Positions 33,695-46,000 of a DNA stretch of 64,000 nt are shown here, piece after piece. The stretch covers positions 4,960,001 to 5,024,000 of the forward strand of contig NZ_CP113068.1 of assembly GCF_026625885.1 (NCBI RefSeq). The letters are read 5' to 3'. A model generated the notes under the pieces. It was given only the letters and a program-made list of their open reading frames with translations, was not told the DNA's origin and made no database searches. The first letter of the stretch is position 1. The number at the start of each line of letters is the position of its first letter. A program made the position numbers and the translations under genes. This stretch comes from Roseateles sp. SL47 (GTDB lineage: Bacteria; Pseudomonadota; Gammaproteobacteria; Burkholderiales; Burkholderiaceae_C).

Positions 33695-34657
33695 TCACAA
33701 CAGCAAGCCCTCGTACTGTTCCAGCAGCGCATGGCGGGTGGTCTCGCTCTGCAATTGCTTCAACCACCAGGCCAGGGCCTTCCCGGGCGGATGGCCGGTA
33801 TTGCGCCAGGCATAGTTCATCGGCGCCACCCGGGTGCCCTGGAACGTCGGCTTGATCAGCAAGCGCCCCGCCTCCACATGCCGACGCACCATGGCCGTCG
33901 GCATGAAACCACAGCCCAGGCCGCGCACCAGCGCCTCCAGCTTGGTGGCCATGGAGGGGACGGTCAGCACTTCCTGTCCCGGCATCACGCCCAGCGTGAT
34001 CGGCGGCAGGCTCCGGGCGGTGTCCGCCACCGCCACGATGCGGTGCGGTGCAAGATCCGCCGAAGTCAGGGTCGACTCCCACTTGGCCAGCGGGTGATGC
34101 GGCGCCACACAGAACACCATCTCCATCCGCCCCAGCGTCTCGCAGATCATCGAGCTGCCGGCCATCTGGGTGTTGGTGCCGATGGCCAGATCCGCCTCAC
34201 CCGACACCAGCACCTCCCAGGTGCCGGACATCACCTCGGTGCGCAGCTTCAGCCGGGTGGGCGGCGGGCGGCCCTCTTCGGTGGTCTGATAGAACGCCTC
34301 CATCAGGTCGAACAGCGCACGGCGGGCCAAGGCGTCATCAACCACGATGGTCAGCTGGCTTTCCCAGCCGGTCGCCACCCGCTTGACCCGGTTGGCCACC
34401 GCATCAATCTCCAGCAGCAGGCGGCGGCCTTCGGTCAGCAGCTCCTGGCCGGCCGTGGTCAGCACCGCCTGGCGGGAGCTGCGGTCGAACAACAGCACAT
34501 CCAGTGCATCTTCCAACTGGCGCACGCTGTAGGTCAGCGCCGAGGGCACTTTGCCCATCTCCCGCGCGGCGGCTGCAAAGCTGCCGCTGCGGGCGATGCT
34601 GTCCATCATGGCCAGGGCTTCCGGTGTCAGGGCCCGTCGTTTGTCTTGCTGTGACAT
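33695..34657 (-). CDS. LysR-family transcriptional regulator
   Basis: The 320-residue protein has the N-terminal winged HTH ('GSFAAAAREMGKVPSALTYS', residues about 25-45, then 'QLEDALDVLLFDRSSR') and a periplasmic-binding-protein-like effector domain at about 95-300. It is divergent from a pirin gene 100 bases away, the standard layout in which a LysR protein controls its neighbour. The intergenic region has TTGAAC near the regulator start and a CCCCTCC/GGGAGGGG hairpin near 34690-34710. The effector is unknown. Confidence 0.92.
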   Translation of the reverse strand: MSQQDKRRALTPEALAMMDSIARSGSFAAAAREMGKVPSALTYSVRQLEDALDVLLFDRSSRQAVLTTAGQELLTEGRRLLLEIDAVANRVKRVATGWESQLTIVVDDALARRALFDLMEAFYQTTEEGRPPPTRLKLRTEVMSGTWEVLVSGEADLAIGTNTQMAGSSMICETLGRMEMVFCVAPHHPLAKWESTLTSADLAPHRIVAVADTARSLPPITLGVMPGQEVLTVPSMATKLEALVRGLGCGFMPTAMVRRHVEAGRLLIKPTFQGTRVAPMNYAWRNTGHPPGKALAWWLKQLQSETTRHALLEQYEGLLL

Positions 34658-34757
34658 GCCTTCATCTTATTTGAACGGAGGCCTCAAAACCCCTCCCCCT
34701 CGGGAGGGGCGAGGTTCCCTACAGTGAACCCATCGCAAGTCAACCAGGAGCAACAAC

Positions 34758-35480
34758 ATGCGTGAACTGATCAAGTCCTCGGACCGTGGTTATGCCGATC
34801 ATGGGTGGCTCAAGAGCTTCCACAGCTTTTCGTTTGCCAACTACTACAACCCGCGTCGCATGGGTTTCGGCCCGCTGCGGGTGATCAATGAGGACAAGGT
34901 GGCAGGTGGAACCGGTTTCGGCACCCACGGCCACCGTGACATGGAGATCATCAGCTATGTGCTGAGCGGCGAACTGGCCCACCAGGACAGCATGGGCAAC
35001 GGCAAGCCGGGCGGTGCGAATGCTGGCGTCATCCGCCCCGGGGATGTACAGCGCATGAGCGCCGGCACCGGCGTGATGCACAGCGAGTACAACCATTCCA
35101 AGGAAGGCCAGACCCACTTCCTGCAGATCTGGATCATGCCGAACCAGCAAGGCGTGACCCCGAGCTACGAGCAGAAGCACTTCCCGGACACCGACAAGCG
35201 CGGCAAGCTGCGCCTGATCGCCTCGCCGGATGGCGCCGAGGATTCAGTCAGCATCCATCAGGATGCACGGCTGCATGTCGGCCTGTTCAATGGGGATGAG
35301 CGTGCCGAACTGCCGCTCGCCGCAGGGCGCCTGAGCTATGTGCATCTGGTGCGGGGCGAGCTGACCGTCAATGGTGACAAGCTGTCGGCCGGTGATGCGC
35401 TGCAGTTGGCTCAGGAAGACCGGGTCGTGATCGAGCAGGGCCGGGACGCCGAAGTGCTGGTGTTTGATCTGCCCGCCTGA
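34758..35480 (+). CDS. pirin-family (YhaK/YhhW-type bicupin) protein
   Basis: The 240-residue protein has two cupin halves. The N-terminal one carries the metal site 'THGHRDMEIISYVLSGEL' with a later 'HSEYNHSKEGQTHFLQIW'. The C-terminal one lacks ligands. This is the YhhW-type pirin, some of which show quercetin 2,3-dioxygenase activity in vitro; the physiological role is unknown. ATG 34758 has GGAG eight bases upstream. It is expressed divergently from a LysR regulator. Confidence 0.9.
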   Translation: MRELIKSSDRGYADHGWLKSFHSFSFANYYNPRRMGFGPLRVINEDKVAGGTGFGTHGHRDMEIISYVLSGELAHQDSMGNGKPGGANAGVIRPGDVQRMSAGTGVMHSEYNHSKEGQTHFLQIWIMPNQQGVTPSYEQKHFPDTDKRGKLRLIASPDGAEDSVSIHQDARLHVGLFNGDERAELPLAAGRLSYVHLVRGELTVNGDKLSAGDALQLAQEDRVVIEQGRDAEVLVFDLPA

Positions 35481-35493
35481 CAACGATGGACAG

Positions 35494-35516
35494 GGCCAGG
35501 GGTGCCGCCCCTGGCC
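35494..35516 (+). terminator. GC-rich hairpin after pirin gene
   Basis: GGCCAGGGG / CCCCTGGCC, nine perfect pairs with a five-base loop, lies 13 bases past the stop. No T-run follows, so it could stabilise the message end or assist Rho-type termination. Confidence 0.45.
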
Positions 35517-35620
35517 GGAGCCTTGGCCACAGCGGTGGTGACTCAGGGCTGAACGGCTGAGCCGCGCTGAGGGACTGAGGCTGAACGCCGCGTGAAGTGG
35601 CACTTCTGAGGACCGGCTTC

Positions 35621-36655
35621 GTGTTCATTCTCCCTTCCACCAGCGCGAACGCCGTTGCGGCCCATGACACGCCCACGGCGTCCGCGGACATCCCTTCAAC
35701 GCCCACCCTGACGGAGACGGTGCCGGTGCCGGTGCCGGTGCCGGAGACTGTGCCGGTGGGGGTGCCGGTGCCGGTGGGGGGCCCAGAGACGGCGCCACCT
35801 TCGGCTTGGCTCACCTCCTGGCCCGAACACCACCCACTGTTGTCGCGGCAAACGCAACTTCCACCGCCCCGCTACCACGGGCCTCATGATTTGGTGCACA
35901 CGGGCCCCAGGCCACCGGACCTCCACCGCTTACAGCCCTATGCGCGGGCCATCGCCCCCCTAATCCCTCAGGTGTCGGCGGGCGCCCCCCCTCTCCCCGA
36001 GCCATCGGGAGCATCAGCACCGTCCACGTCTTCCACGTTCCCCCCCTCTTCCACCGCTTCAGCCACCGCCCGACCCAGCCAGCAGCAAGGTCGTGAGTTC
36101 TGTCGCAAGAAGGAAATCCTCCTTGAAGGCGTGTGCAAGGGCCTTCGCAGTGACACGCACATGGAGACGGACGTCATCTGCGAGTTGTTCCGGCTTTTTA
36201 CCCTTGGGGATGGCTGGCATCAAGGTTTGTCCCTCGCGTTCGTGGACCATTTGGCGCCCTTTCCACCCACAAGTCCCATCACCGTGGCCCTCGCCCCGGA
36301 GCTCGTCACCACAACGCACGTTCGGCCTCAGATCACCCGTATGCAAGACGGAAGCTTCCGGGCCGGAATCACCCACTGCCCGATCGATCTGCACACGGTC
36401 ATCCCCAAATCTCCGCTAGCGCCCTATGACGCCCTGGTGGTGAGCTTGCGCAGCGTCACTCACCCCATGCACGAAGAGTCGGTGGCGGGCCTCGCGCGCC
36501 AGTCTGGCCGGCCACCTTCCAACTTCATTCGGGACGTCGACGGCCAAGGCCTTGCAAAGGGTGACTACTGGGTCGTTTTGAGTGCCATGCGCGCCTGGGC
36601 CACCACCATGTCCTTGGACGTCCTGCAACGGCTGCGCGAGAAATCGGCACAGTAA
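35621..36655 (+). CDS. Pro-rich protein with conserved C-terminal domain (paralogue 1), effector-like
   Basis: GTG 35621 is chosen: GAGGA lies eight bases upstream and the product then begins 'MFILPSTSANAVAAHD', matching the start of paralogue 2 ('MFVSSSSQLPGTAAWD'). An earlier GTG at 35597 has no ribosome site. Residues 1-150 are disordered and Pro/Ser/Thr/Val-rich, including 'VP' repeats. A charged helix follows ('CRKKEILLEGVCKGLR'). The C-terminal 100 residues carry 'YDALVVSLRSVTHPMHEES', then 'RDVDGQGLAKGDYWVV' and 'LDVLQRL', shared with paralogue 2. No signal peptide or membrane segment. The Ser/Pro-rich disordered N-terminus fits a type III secretion signal, but this is inference. Function unknown. 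Confidence 0.7.
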   Translation: MFILPSTSANAVAAHDTPTASADIPSTPTLTETVPVPVPVPETVPVGVPVPVGGPETAPPSAWLTSWPEHHPLLSRQTQLPPPRYHGPHDLVHTGPRPPDLHRLQPYARAIAPLIPQVSAGAPPLPEPSGASAPSTSSTFPPSSTASATARPSQQQGREFCRKKEILLEGVCKGLRSDTHMETDVICELFRLFTLGDGWHQGLSLAFVDHLAPFPPTSPITVALAPELVTTTHVRPQITRMQDGSFRAGITHCPIDLHTVIPKSPLAPYDALVVSLRSVTHPMHEESVAGLARQSGRPPSNFIRDVDGQGLAKGDYWVVLSAMRAWATTMSLDVLQRLREKSAQ

Positions 36656-36682
36656 GGCGCCTGTCACCTCCATGGGCGTGCG

Positions 36683-36745
36683 GGGGGGGGGCGGCGAGAG
36701 AGGGCGGGGCGGGGCGGGAGGCGGGAGGCGGGAGGCGGGAGGCGT
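36683..36745 (+). repeat. G-run region with GGGAGGC repeats (possible G-quadruplex)
   Basis: The plus strand holds a ten-G run followed by more than six further GGG or GGGG tracts spaced by one to four bases, including four GGGAGGC copies. It lies in the 180-base gap between the two Pro-rich paralogues. Several four-tract G-quadruplexes are possible. No promoter or terminator is otherwise obvious in the gap. Confidence 0.65.
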
Positions 36746-36835
36746 CCCCCAGGAGGCCTCAGTTTGAACACTGGCCGGCATTCTGTTCACTGATCCGGGA
36801 GGCCTGACTTCACCAGGCTACCGGAGTCGTTCACC

Positions 36836-38467
36836 ATGTTTGTGAGTTCATCCTCCCAACTCCCTGGAACAGCTGCCTGGGACGCTGCTGCGGATGACCA
36901 GGCGTCAGTGCCGGGAGCCGTGCCGTCATCGGATCCGCACTTGGCCACACAGCGCAGCGGGCAAACTGCAACGGCGGACCTGCAGGCGCAACCTCAAGCG
37001 CATCCTCAAGCGCCGCCGTATGTGCCGCCATATGTGCCTCCATATGCGCCTCCATTTGCGCCTCCATTTGCGCCACCATTTGCGCCACCATTTGCGCCTC
37101 CCACCCACTCCGGCACGAGTGCCCACGTCCCTGCGGCTTCGACCGACGCTACGACGTGCCCCCCCACCCAAGCTCTGCTGCAGTATCCGTATTACCCTTG
37201 GATGTTCCACTGGGGGCAGCATCCATCCCCGCCCTCGGGGCCGCAGCTCTTCGACCTGCCACCGCTGGCCGCAGACCCAGCGAGACCCGGCAGCTTGCAG
37301 CCCAACAGTGCGGCAAGTGCGCCTGGATCCAATGTCCCACCCCCCTACACCCTATCCCGCTGGCCCCCTCCAAGCTTGGCTTCCGCACATCCAGCGCCAA
37401 GCCAGTGGAGGCCCCTTCCCCTCGCTCAGGGCGCCGCCGCCGTCCAAGCACGCGACCGCTCGCCGCTCCAGCCTGCGCTGCAGCCCGCAGTGCCAACCCC
37501 TCAACAGCCCGATCCCGCGCCAGCTCAGCAGCCCCAACTGCCCCAACAGCCGCCTCACCAAGACGGCTGGACAGCGCCTCCGTCGCTGAATGACGAGGGA
37601 AAGACGCTTGCCGTGCTGCAGCAGATGCGCACGATGCTGTCGGCACTCCTGCCCGACCAGACGCCAGAGGATACCCGGGCCGCTTCAAGCTCAGCAGCCC
37701 CGCCCGGTGGCAGCAGGCCCCTCTCGACGGCAAGCGCCTTGACCCCTGCTTCCCGTTCCATCGGCGTCCAGACCGATCCCAGTGTCACGGGGTGCTCCCA
37801 TGCCGTCCGTGCCCAGGGGGAATCGACGGTCTCCTTGCAAGTCGCCATTCAGATGCAACAGCATGCCCGCGAGCACGAGCGATGGATCAATTATCGAAAG
37901 GCATTGATGGAAGCGCTCAGGAAAAATGAGGCGCTGAAGGATTCGCAGATGGTCACCACGCTCGCGATTCTGGGCAGGCAATGGCCCCCTGAACAGGCTT
38001 ACATCCAATTCAAGCGGCCCTCTGGATGGGTCGTCATCTCCAGCGGCAAGGTGACCAAGATGCAAGACCCATCATCGCCTCCTCCGCCCTCCCCTCCGGG
38101 CGTGGACCCAGTGGAGATCCTGTACTGCGAGGATGGCAGCCTGGAGGCCGGTACCGCCTCCCTGCCCCCATCGGCACGATGGCAAATCCCGAGATCGGAG
38201 TGCACCGTTTTCGACGCACTGATCGTCGGCATCCAATCCGCTAACCACCCCATCAACGCCGCGTTGCTCAATCACATCTTTGACTCATTTCGCCAGGGAC
38301 CCGCGATTCAGCGTGAAGTGGACTTCTGCGGGTACCCGACAGGCAATTACCGCGTCGCCATGGACATGCTGCGCTTGCGATGCATCTTCGACCTCGACGC
38401 GCTGATTTCGAGCGAGGTCAGCAAATACCAAACCCACGCCCCTCCATCCGGCTCGAATTCGACCTGA
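36836..38467 (+). CDS. Pro-rich protein with conserved C-terminal domain (paralogue 2), effector-like
   Basis: ATG 36836 follows a GGAG by ten bases. The 543-residue protein has a disordered N-terminal half very rich in Pro, Gln, Ala and Ser. This includes seven 'PPYV/PPFA' tetrapeptides (about 60-88) coded by 12-bp repeats. A helical segment ('LQVAIQMQQHAREHERWINY', about 340-375) leads into a C-terminal domain with 'FDALIVGIQSANHPINAAL', 'REVDFCGYPTGNYRVAM' and 'FDLDALI', homologous to paralogue 1. No signal peptide, membrane segment or known catalytic motif is seen. The size, disorder and duplication resemble secreted effectors, but that is unproven. The gene converges on clpB. Confidence 0.72.
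   Translation: MFVSSSSQLPGTAAWDAAADDQASVPGAVPSSDPHLATQRSGQTATADLQAQPQAHPQAPPYVPPYVPPYAPPFAPPFAPPFAPPFAPPTHSGTSAHVPAASTDATTCPPTQALLQYPYYPWMFHWGQHPSPPSGPQLFDLPPLAADPARPGSLQPNSAASAPGSNVPPPYTLSRWPPPSLASAHPAPSQWRPLPLAQGAAAVQARDRSPLQPALQPAVPTPQQPDPAPAQQPQLPQQPPHQDGWTAPPSLNDEGKTLAVLQQMRTMLSALLPDQTPEDTRAASSSAAPPGGSRPLSTASALTPASRSIGVQTDPSVTGCSHAVRAQGESTVSLQVAIQMQQHAREHERWINYRKALMEALRKNEALKDSQMVTTLAILGRQWPPEQAYIQFKRPSGWVVISSGKVTKMQDPSSPPPPSPPGVDPVEILYCEDGSLEAGTASLPPSARWQIPRSECTVFDALIVGIQSANHPINAALLNHIFDSFRQGPAIQREVDFCGYPTGNYRVAMDMLRLRCIFDLDALISSEVSKYQTHAPPSGSNST
37016..37102. repeat. 12-bp tandem repeat inside paralogue 2
   Basis: About seven copies of a unit close to CCATTTGCGCCT encode PPYV, PPYA and PPFA tetrapeptides. 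The last four copies are nearly identical, a sign of recent expansion. Changes in copy number stay in frame. Confidence 0.8.
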
Positions 38468-38469
38468 GC

Positions 38470-38494
38470 AAAAAAAGGGCTGCCAAAGCAGCCC
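38470..38494 (-). terminator. terminator of clpB
   Basis: Read on the minus strand, GGGCTGC-TTTG-GCAGCCC is followed by seven T residues, 20 bases past the clpB stop. It also separates clpB from the convergent Pro-rich gene. Confidence 0.88.
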
Positions 38495-38514
38495 GGAGCA
38501 CAGGGGGTGGGACC

Positions 38515-41109
<2,595 letters not shown>

Positions 41110-41132
41110 GGGATGAACCTCCGTTGCAGCGA

Positions 41133-41161
41133 CAGGTGGGACTGTGTCCCTGAATTTCAAG
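41133..41161 (-). promoter_or_regulatory. sigma32-like (heat-shock) promoter of clpB
   Basis: On the minus strand, a perfect CTTGAAA (41155-41161) is followed after 14 bases by CCCACCTG (41133-41140), close to the sigma32 -10 consensus CCCCATNT. It ends 24 bases ahead of the clpB ATG, and clpB is a classic heat-shock gene. Confidence 0.6.
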
Positions 41162-41204
41162 AGGGCATCCGGCGGGTCGGGCACAACACTTGCCAAAAGC
41201 CGGA

Positions 41205-41834
41205 ATGGCCCTCCATCGACATGATCGCGGCCCCCACACCCAACCGGCCAGCCGGACCCGTCTGCCGACCTCTCGACGGGTGCTGCTGCTGGTGGACTTC
41301 ATCAATCCACTGACGTTTGCCGGTGGGGAGGACCTCGCGCCGGCCGCGCTGGAAGCGGCCACGGCCGCCGCAGCCCTGAAGCAGCACATGCAAGAACAGG
41401 GCTTCCGGTCGATTTTTATCAATGACAACTTTGGCCAATGGCGGTCTGATTTCAAGACACTGGCGGCCGAGTGTCAGCAACTCGGTGGGACGGCGGCTGG
41501 GTTGGTCCGCCGGCTGAAACCGCATCCGGATGACCTGATGGTGCTCAAGCCGCGCCACTCCGGCTTTTATGCCACGCCGCTGGACCTCCTGCTGGAAGAG
41601 CTCGCCACACGGGAAGTGGTTGTCACCGGGCTGGCCACCGACTTCTGTGTGATGTGTACCGCCATGGATGCGTATGTCCGCGGCTACAAAGTGTGGGTGC
41701 CGGAGGACTGCACCGCTGCGGAGTCTCCGCGCCACAAGCATGAAGCCCTGGCCTGGATGAAGGCGACGCTCAAGGCCCGGATCTCACCTGCCGCAGGGAC
41801 GGTCCGGCGATCCGCATCAGGGCGGGGGGCATGA
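41205..41834 (+). CDS. isochorismatase-family cysteine hydrolase
   Basis: The 209-residue protein has the catalytic triad of the family: Asp in '[10 protein letters not shown]', Lys in '[14 protein letters not shown]', and Cys in '[17 protein letters not shown]'. Members include nicotinamidases and other amide hydrolases; the substrate cannot be told from the sequence. The first 25 residues are Arg/Pro-rich and poorly conserved, so the start (ATG 41205, or TTG 41190) is uncertain. It is divergent from clpB and shares its upstream region. The 275 bases after it (41835-42109) contain no gene I can support. Confidence 0.85.
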   Translation: MALHRHDRGPHTQPASRTRLPTSRRVLLLVDFINPLTFAGGEDLAPAALEAATAAAALKQHMQEQGFRSIFINDNFGQWRSDFKTLAAECQQLGGTAAGLVRRLKPHPDDLMVLKPRHSGFYATPLDLLLEELATREVVVTGLATDFCVMCTAMDAYVRGYKVWVPEDCTAAESPRHKHEALAWMKATLKARISPAAGTVRRSASGRGA

Positions 41835-42109
41835 CGGCGGGGATCACGTCACTGCCGCTGTCCGAGCGGTCGCTGGGACCCAGGGCGTTGGTGCCACCGC
41901 CCCTGGCCCCTGGCCTGGGAGGGTTCGGGGGTGCCGCCAGGAATGCTGCTGCGTGCCGTGGGAGGACTGCAGAAAGTGGGCTTTCCCTTTCCCAGGCAAG
42001 GCTCGCGCCTGCGCGCTGAGCCGATGCGCCCGGCCGCGTGATGCCGTGCCCGACCGTGCCCGGCCGTGCTCGACGGCATCCAACAGTGCCCAACAGCGCA
42101 GAGGAAGGG

Positions 42110-43027
42110 CTACTGGCTGCGCCGCTGGTAGATGCGCTCGTGCGGCGCCACTTCGGTGAAGTCATCGGCATGGGCCGAGAAGCGGAGGGTCTCCCGCGCG
42201 CCCAGCCCCAGGAAGCCATGCCGGCACAGTGCTTCACTGAACAGGCCCAGGGCCCGGTCCTGCAGTGCGCGATTGAAATAGATCAGCACATTGCGGCACG
42301 AAACCAGTTGCACCTCCGCAAACACACTGTCGGTGGAAAGGCTGTGGTCGCTGAACACAATCCGCTCCTTGAGCGACTTGTCCAGCAGGATGTGGTCATA
42401 GGCGGCGGTGTAATGCTCGGACAGCGACCCCTTGCCGCCCGAGAGCCGATGGTTCTCGGTGAAGCCCGGCGCCAGGTCGATCCGGTAGACACCGGCCTGC
42501 GCCTGGATCAGGGCTTCCTGGTTGATGTCGGTCGCGTAGATGAGGGTGCGGTCCAGCAGCCCCTCTTCCTTCATCAGAATGGCCAGGGAATAGGCCTCCT
42601 CGCCGCTGCTGCAGCCCGCCACCCAGAGTTTCAGGGAGGGATAGGTCCGCAGCACCGGCACCACCTGCTCCCGCAAGGCCAGGAAGTACTCCGGGTCTCG
42701 GAACATCTCGCTCACCTGCACCGTCAGGTCACGTAGCACCGAACGGAACACTTCCGTCTCGCGCAGCAGCCGCCCCTGCAGGTGCGACAGCGTCGGGCAT
42801 TCAAACCGCTGCATGGCGGCCTTGAGCCGGCGGCGCAGCGAGGTCGGCGCATAGTCACGGAAGTCGTAGTGATAACGCTGATAGATGGCTTCCAGGATCA
42901 GCCGGACTTCGATGTCCACCTCCGGATGCGCCGGCAGGTGCTCATCCGCCTGCCGGCCGCGCCGTGCGCCCGGCCCTTCATTCAGCGCGTCATCAGGCAT
43001 GCCGCCCGAACTCCCACCGTCCTTCAT
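42110..43027 (-). CDS. CheR-family protein-glutamate methyltransferase
   Basis: The 305-residue protein has the CheR N-terminal helical domain ('YHYDFRDYAPTSLRRRLKAAM') and the methyltransferase domain with the S-adenosylmethionine site 'LWVAGCSSGEEAYSLA', 'IYATDINQEAL' and 'VSCRNVLIYFN'. CheR methylates receptor glutamates, but orphan copies linked to hybrid kinases, as here, often serve other signalling pathways. Its ATG overlaps the stop of the hybrid kinase by one base (TAATG), so they are coupled. No cheB or chemoreceptor gene is present. Confidence 0.9.
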   Translation of the reverse strand: MKDGGSSGGMPDDALNEGPGARRGRQADEHLPAHPEVDIEVRLILEAIYQRYHYDFRDYAPTSLRRRLKAAMQRFECPTLSHLQGRLLRETEVFRSVLRDLTVQVSEMFRDPEYFLALREQVVPVLRTYPSLKLWVAGCSSGEEAYSLAILMKEEGLLDRTLIYATDINQEALIQAQAGVYRIDLAPGFTENHRLSGGKGSLSEHYTAAYDHILLDKSLKERIVFSDHSLSTDSVFAEVQLVSCRNVLIYFNRALQDRALGLFSEALCRHGFLGLGARETLRFSAHADDFTEVAPHERIYQRRSQ

Positions 43028-46000
43028 TACCGAGGCATCCAGACCCGCACCAGGGACAATAGTTTTTCAATGTCCAGCGGCTTGGCAATGTAGTCATTGG
43101 CGCCAGCCGCCATGCATTTCTCCTGATCGTCCTTCATGGCCTTGGCGGTCAGCGCAATGATGGGCAGGCGACGCCATTCCGGGCGTTCGCGGATGGCCCG
43201 CATCGCGGTAAAGCCATCCATCTCCGGCATCATGATGTCCATCAGCACCAGATCGATCTGCGGCTTGCCACCACTCTCGGCCGGCACACTGGCCATCTGG
43301 CCCAGCCGCTCCAGCGCCTCGCGCCCATTGCGGGCAATCTCCACCTTCACACCCTTGGGCTCCAACACGGCGGACAGGGCAAAGATGTTGCGCACATCGT
43401 CCTCCACCACCAGCACCCGGCGGCCTTCCAGCATGTTGTCACGCGCCCTGACTTCCTTGAGCATGCGCTGACGCTCCGGCGGCAATTGGGCTTCGACCTG
43501 GTGCAGGAACAGGGTCACCTCGTCCAGCAGACGCTCCGGCGATCGGGCGCCCTTGATGATGATGGAACGGGAGTACCGGCGCAGCTGGGTTTCCTGCAGC
43601 GGCGTCAGGTTGTGGCCGGTGTAGACGATCACCGGCGGAAAGGCGACTTCGTCCTGCAAAGCCATCTGATCCAGCAGATCAAAGCCGCTCATGTCCGGCA
43701 GGTGCAGGTCCATCACCATGCAGTCGAAGGTCGTGTTGCGCAGCGCTTCCAGCGCCTCGGCAGCGGTGGAGACGCCCTGGATCTGCACATCGTCGGCAGC
43801 CAGCAGGTGGCGGATGCTGTCGAGTTGACGGGCATCGTCCTCCACCACCAGCACGCGCCGCATGCGCTGCGAGAACTTGGCTTCCAAACGCTTCAGTGCG
43901 GTTTCCAGCTCATCCCGCTGGACCGGCTTGAGCGCATAGCCGATGGCGCCACGCTCCAGGGCCTCGTGGCTGTAATCTTCCACGGACGCCACATGCACCG
44001 GAATGTGCCGCGTGAGCGGATCCCGCTTGAGCCGGTCCAGCACACCCAGGCCGGAATGGTCCGGCAGGTTCATGTCCAGCAGGATGGCGCTGGGGGCGTA
44101 ACGCTGCGCCACACTCAGCCCGTTTTCGGCGGTGTGGGCCATCAGGCAGAGGAAGCCCATCTCGCGGATCAGGTCGCGCAGGATGGCGGCAAAGCGTTCG
44201 TCATCCTCGACCACCAGAATGGAACGGGCACCCGGCACCCAACGCAGTCGATCGTCATCCAGCTGCGGCAGCCGGGCTTCCATCGTGGCCGGGGCCGGTC
44301 GGGCCGCCGTGTCTCCCGAGGCCCCCCCGCCCGCCGTGCTGGTGGCCACCGCCGTCGCCACCGGCACCAGGGCCGGCGGCGCGCTGACTGGCCGATGTGC
44401 AGGGGCTTGCGCCGGCGTGAGCGGCCGCGGACGATCCGCTTCTGCCGGTGCATCGTGGAACTGCGGCAGGACCAGGCTGAAAGTGCTGCCTTGGCCCGGG
44501 CTGCTGTCCAGATGGATGTCGCCGCCCAGAAGCCGGGCCAGATCACGGGAAATCGACAGGCCCAGGCCGGTGCCCCCGTATTTGCGATGCGTACTGCCGT
44601 CGGCCTGGCGGAAGGCTTCGAAGATCTGGTCCTGATGCTCCGGCGCAATGCCGATACCGGTGTCCTTCACCGCAAACACCAGCCGCCCATCGGCGCTGCC
44701 GCCCACTTCCATGCGCACCGACCCCTTCTCGGTGAACTTCAGGGCGTTGGACAGCAGGTTCTTCAGCACCTGGCTGATGCGGCCTTCATCGGTCTCCAGC
44801 CATTCCGGCGCCCCCGGCAGCATCTCCATGCCAAAGGCCAGATGGCGCTGGGTGGCGATGGGGGCGAAGGTCTGCGTCAGTTGCTGCAACAGGCGGTGGA
44901 CCGGCAGGCGCTCGATCTGCACTTCCACCTTGCCGGCTTCAATCTTGGACAGGTCCAGGATGTCGTTGATCAGCGCCAGCAGGTCGTTGCCGGCGGAGGT
45001 GATGGTTTCGGCGAACCGCACCTGCTCGGGGGTCAGGTTGCCGTCCTTGTTGTCGGCGAGCAGCTTGGCCAGGATCAGGGTGGAGTTCAGCGGTGTGCGA
45101 AGCTCGTGGCTCATGTTGGCCAGGAACTCGCTCTTGTACTGGTTGGACCGTTCCAGCGCATCGGCACGTTCGGTCAGCAGGCCCTGCGCGCTTTCCAGCT
45201 CGGAGCGCTGCATCTCCAGTTGCTTGGCCTGTTCTTCCAGCTGCGCATTGCTCTGCTCCAGCTCGGTCTGCTGATGCTCCAGCCGCAATTGGGATTCCCG
45301 CAATGCCCGGCCCTGCTCTTCCAGCTCTTCATTGCTGGCCCGCAGTTCTTCCTGCTGGGCCTGCAGTTCTTCCGACTGGCGACGGCTTTCTTCCAGCAGC
45401 GCTTCCAGGCGGCTGCGGTCCTTGGCGGCACGCAAGGCCATGGCGATCGACTCAGCCACACGCGCCAGCAATTCGCGCTCCGGCTCACCCACGGCATGCA
45501 GATAACCCAGCTCCACCGCGCATTGCACGCCGCCATCCAAACCGGCCGGCCCGATCAACAGCTCACACGAATTGGAGCGGCCCAGTGACGAGGCCACGGT
45601 GAAATAGTCGGGCGGCAGCGCCTTCAGATGGACGGGCCGGCGGTCACGCGCGGCCTGGCCCAGCAGGCTTTCGCCGCTGCGCACCTGTGGCGGCGCGGCA
45701 TCGCCCACCGGCAGGGCATATCCGGCCACCCTGTCATAACGGCCATCGTCCTGGGCCACATAGAAGGCCCCCACCTGCGCCCGGGTATAACGGGCCAGGA
45801 AACTCACGACGATGTCGCCCAGCCGCTCCACATGCGGGTCGCCCTGCAATTCGGCGCCCAGCGCGGCCTGCCCGGCCTTGAGCCATTCCTCCACCTTGCT
45901 GGCCCGATAGCTGCGGGTGGTCAGCACCACCGACACCAGCACCAGGGTCAGCAGCAAGGCCGAACCGCCCCACAGCATCCACTGCGATTGCAGCACGGCC

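Noticed and set aside
43486..45588. 700-residue ORF opposite the hybrid kinase
   Set aside because: Antisense shadow; no domain features.
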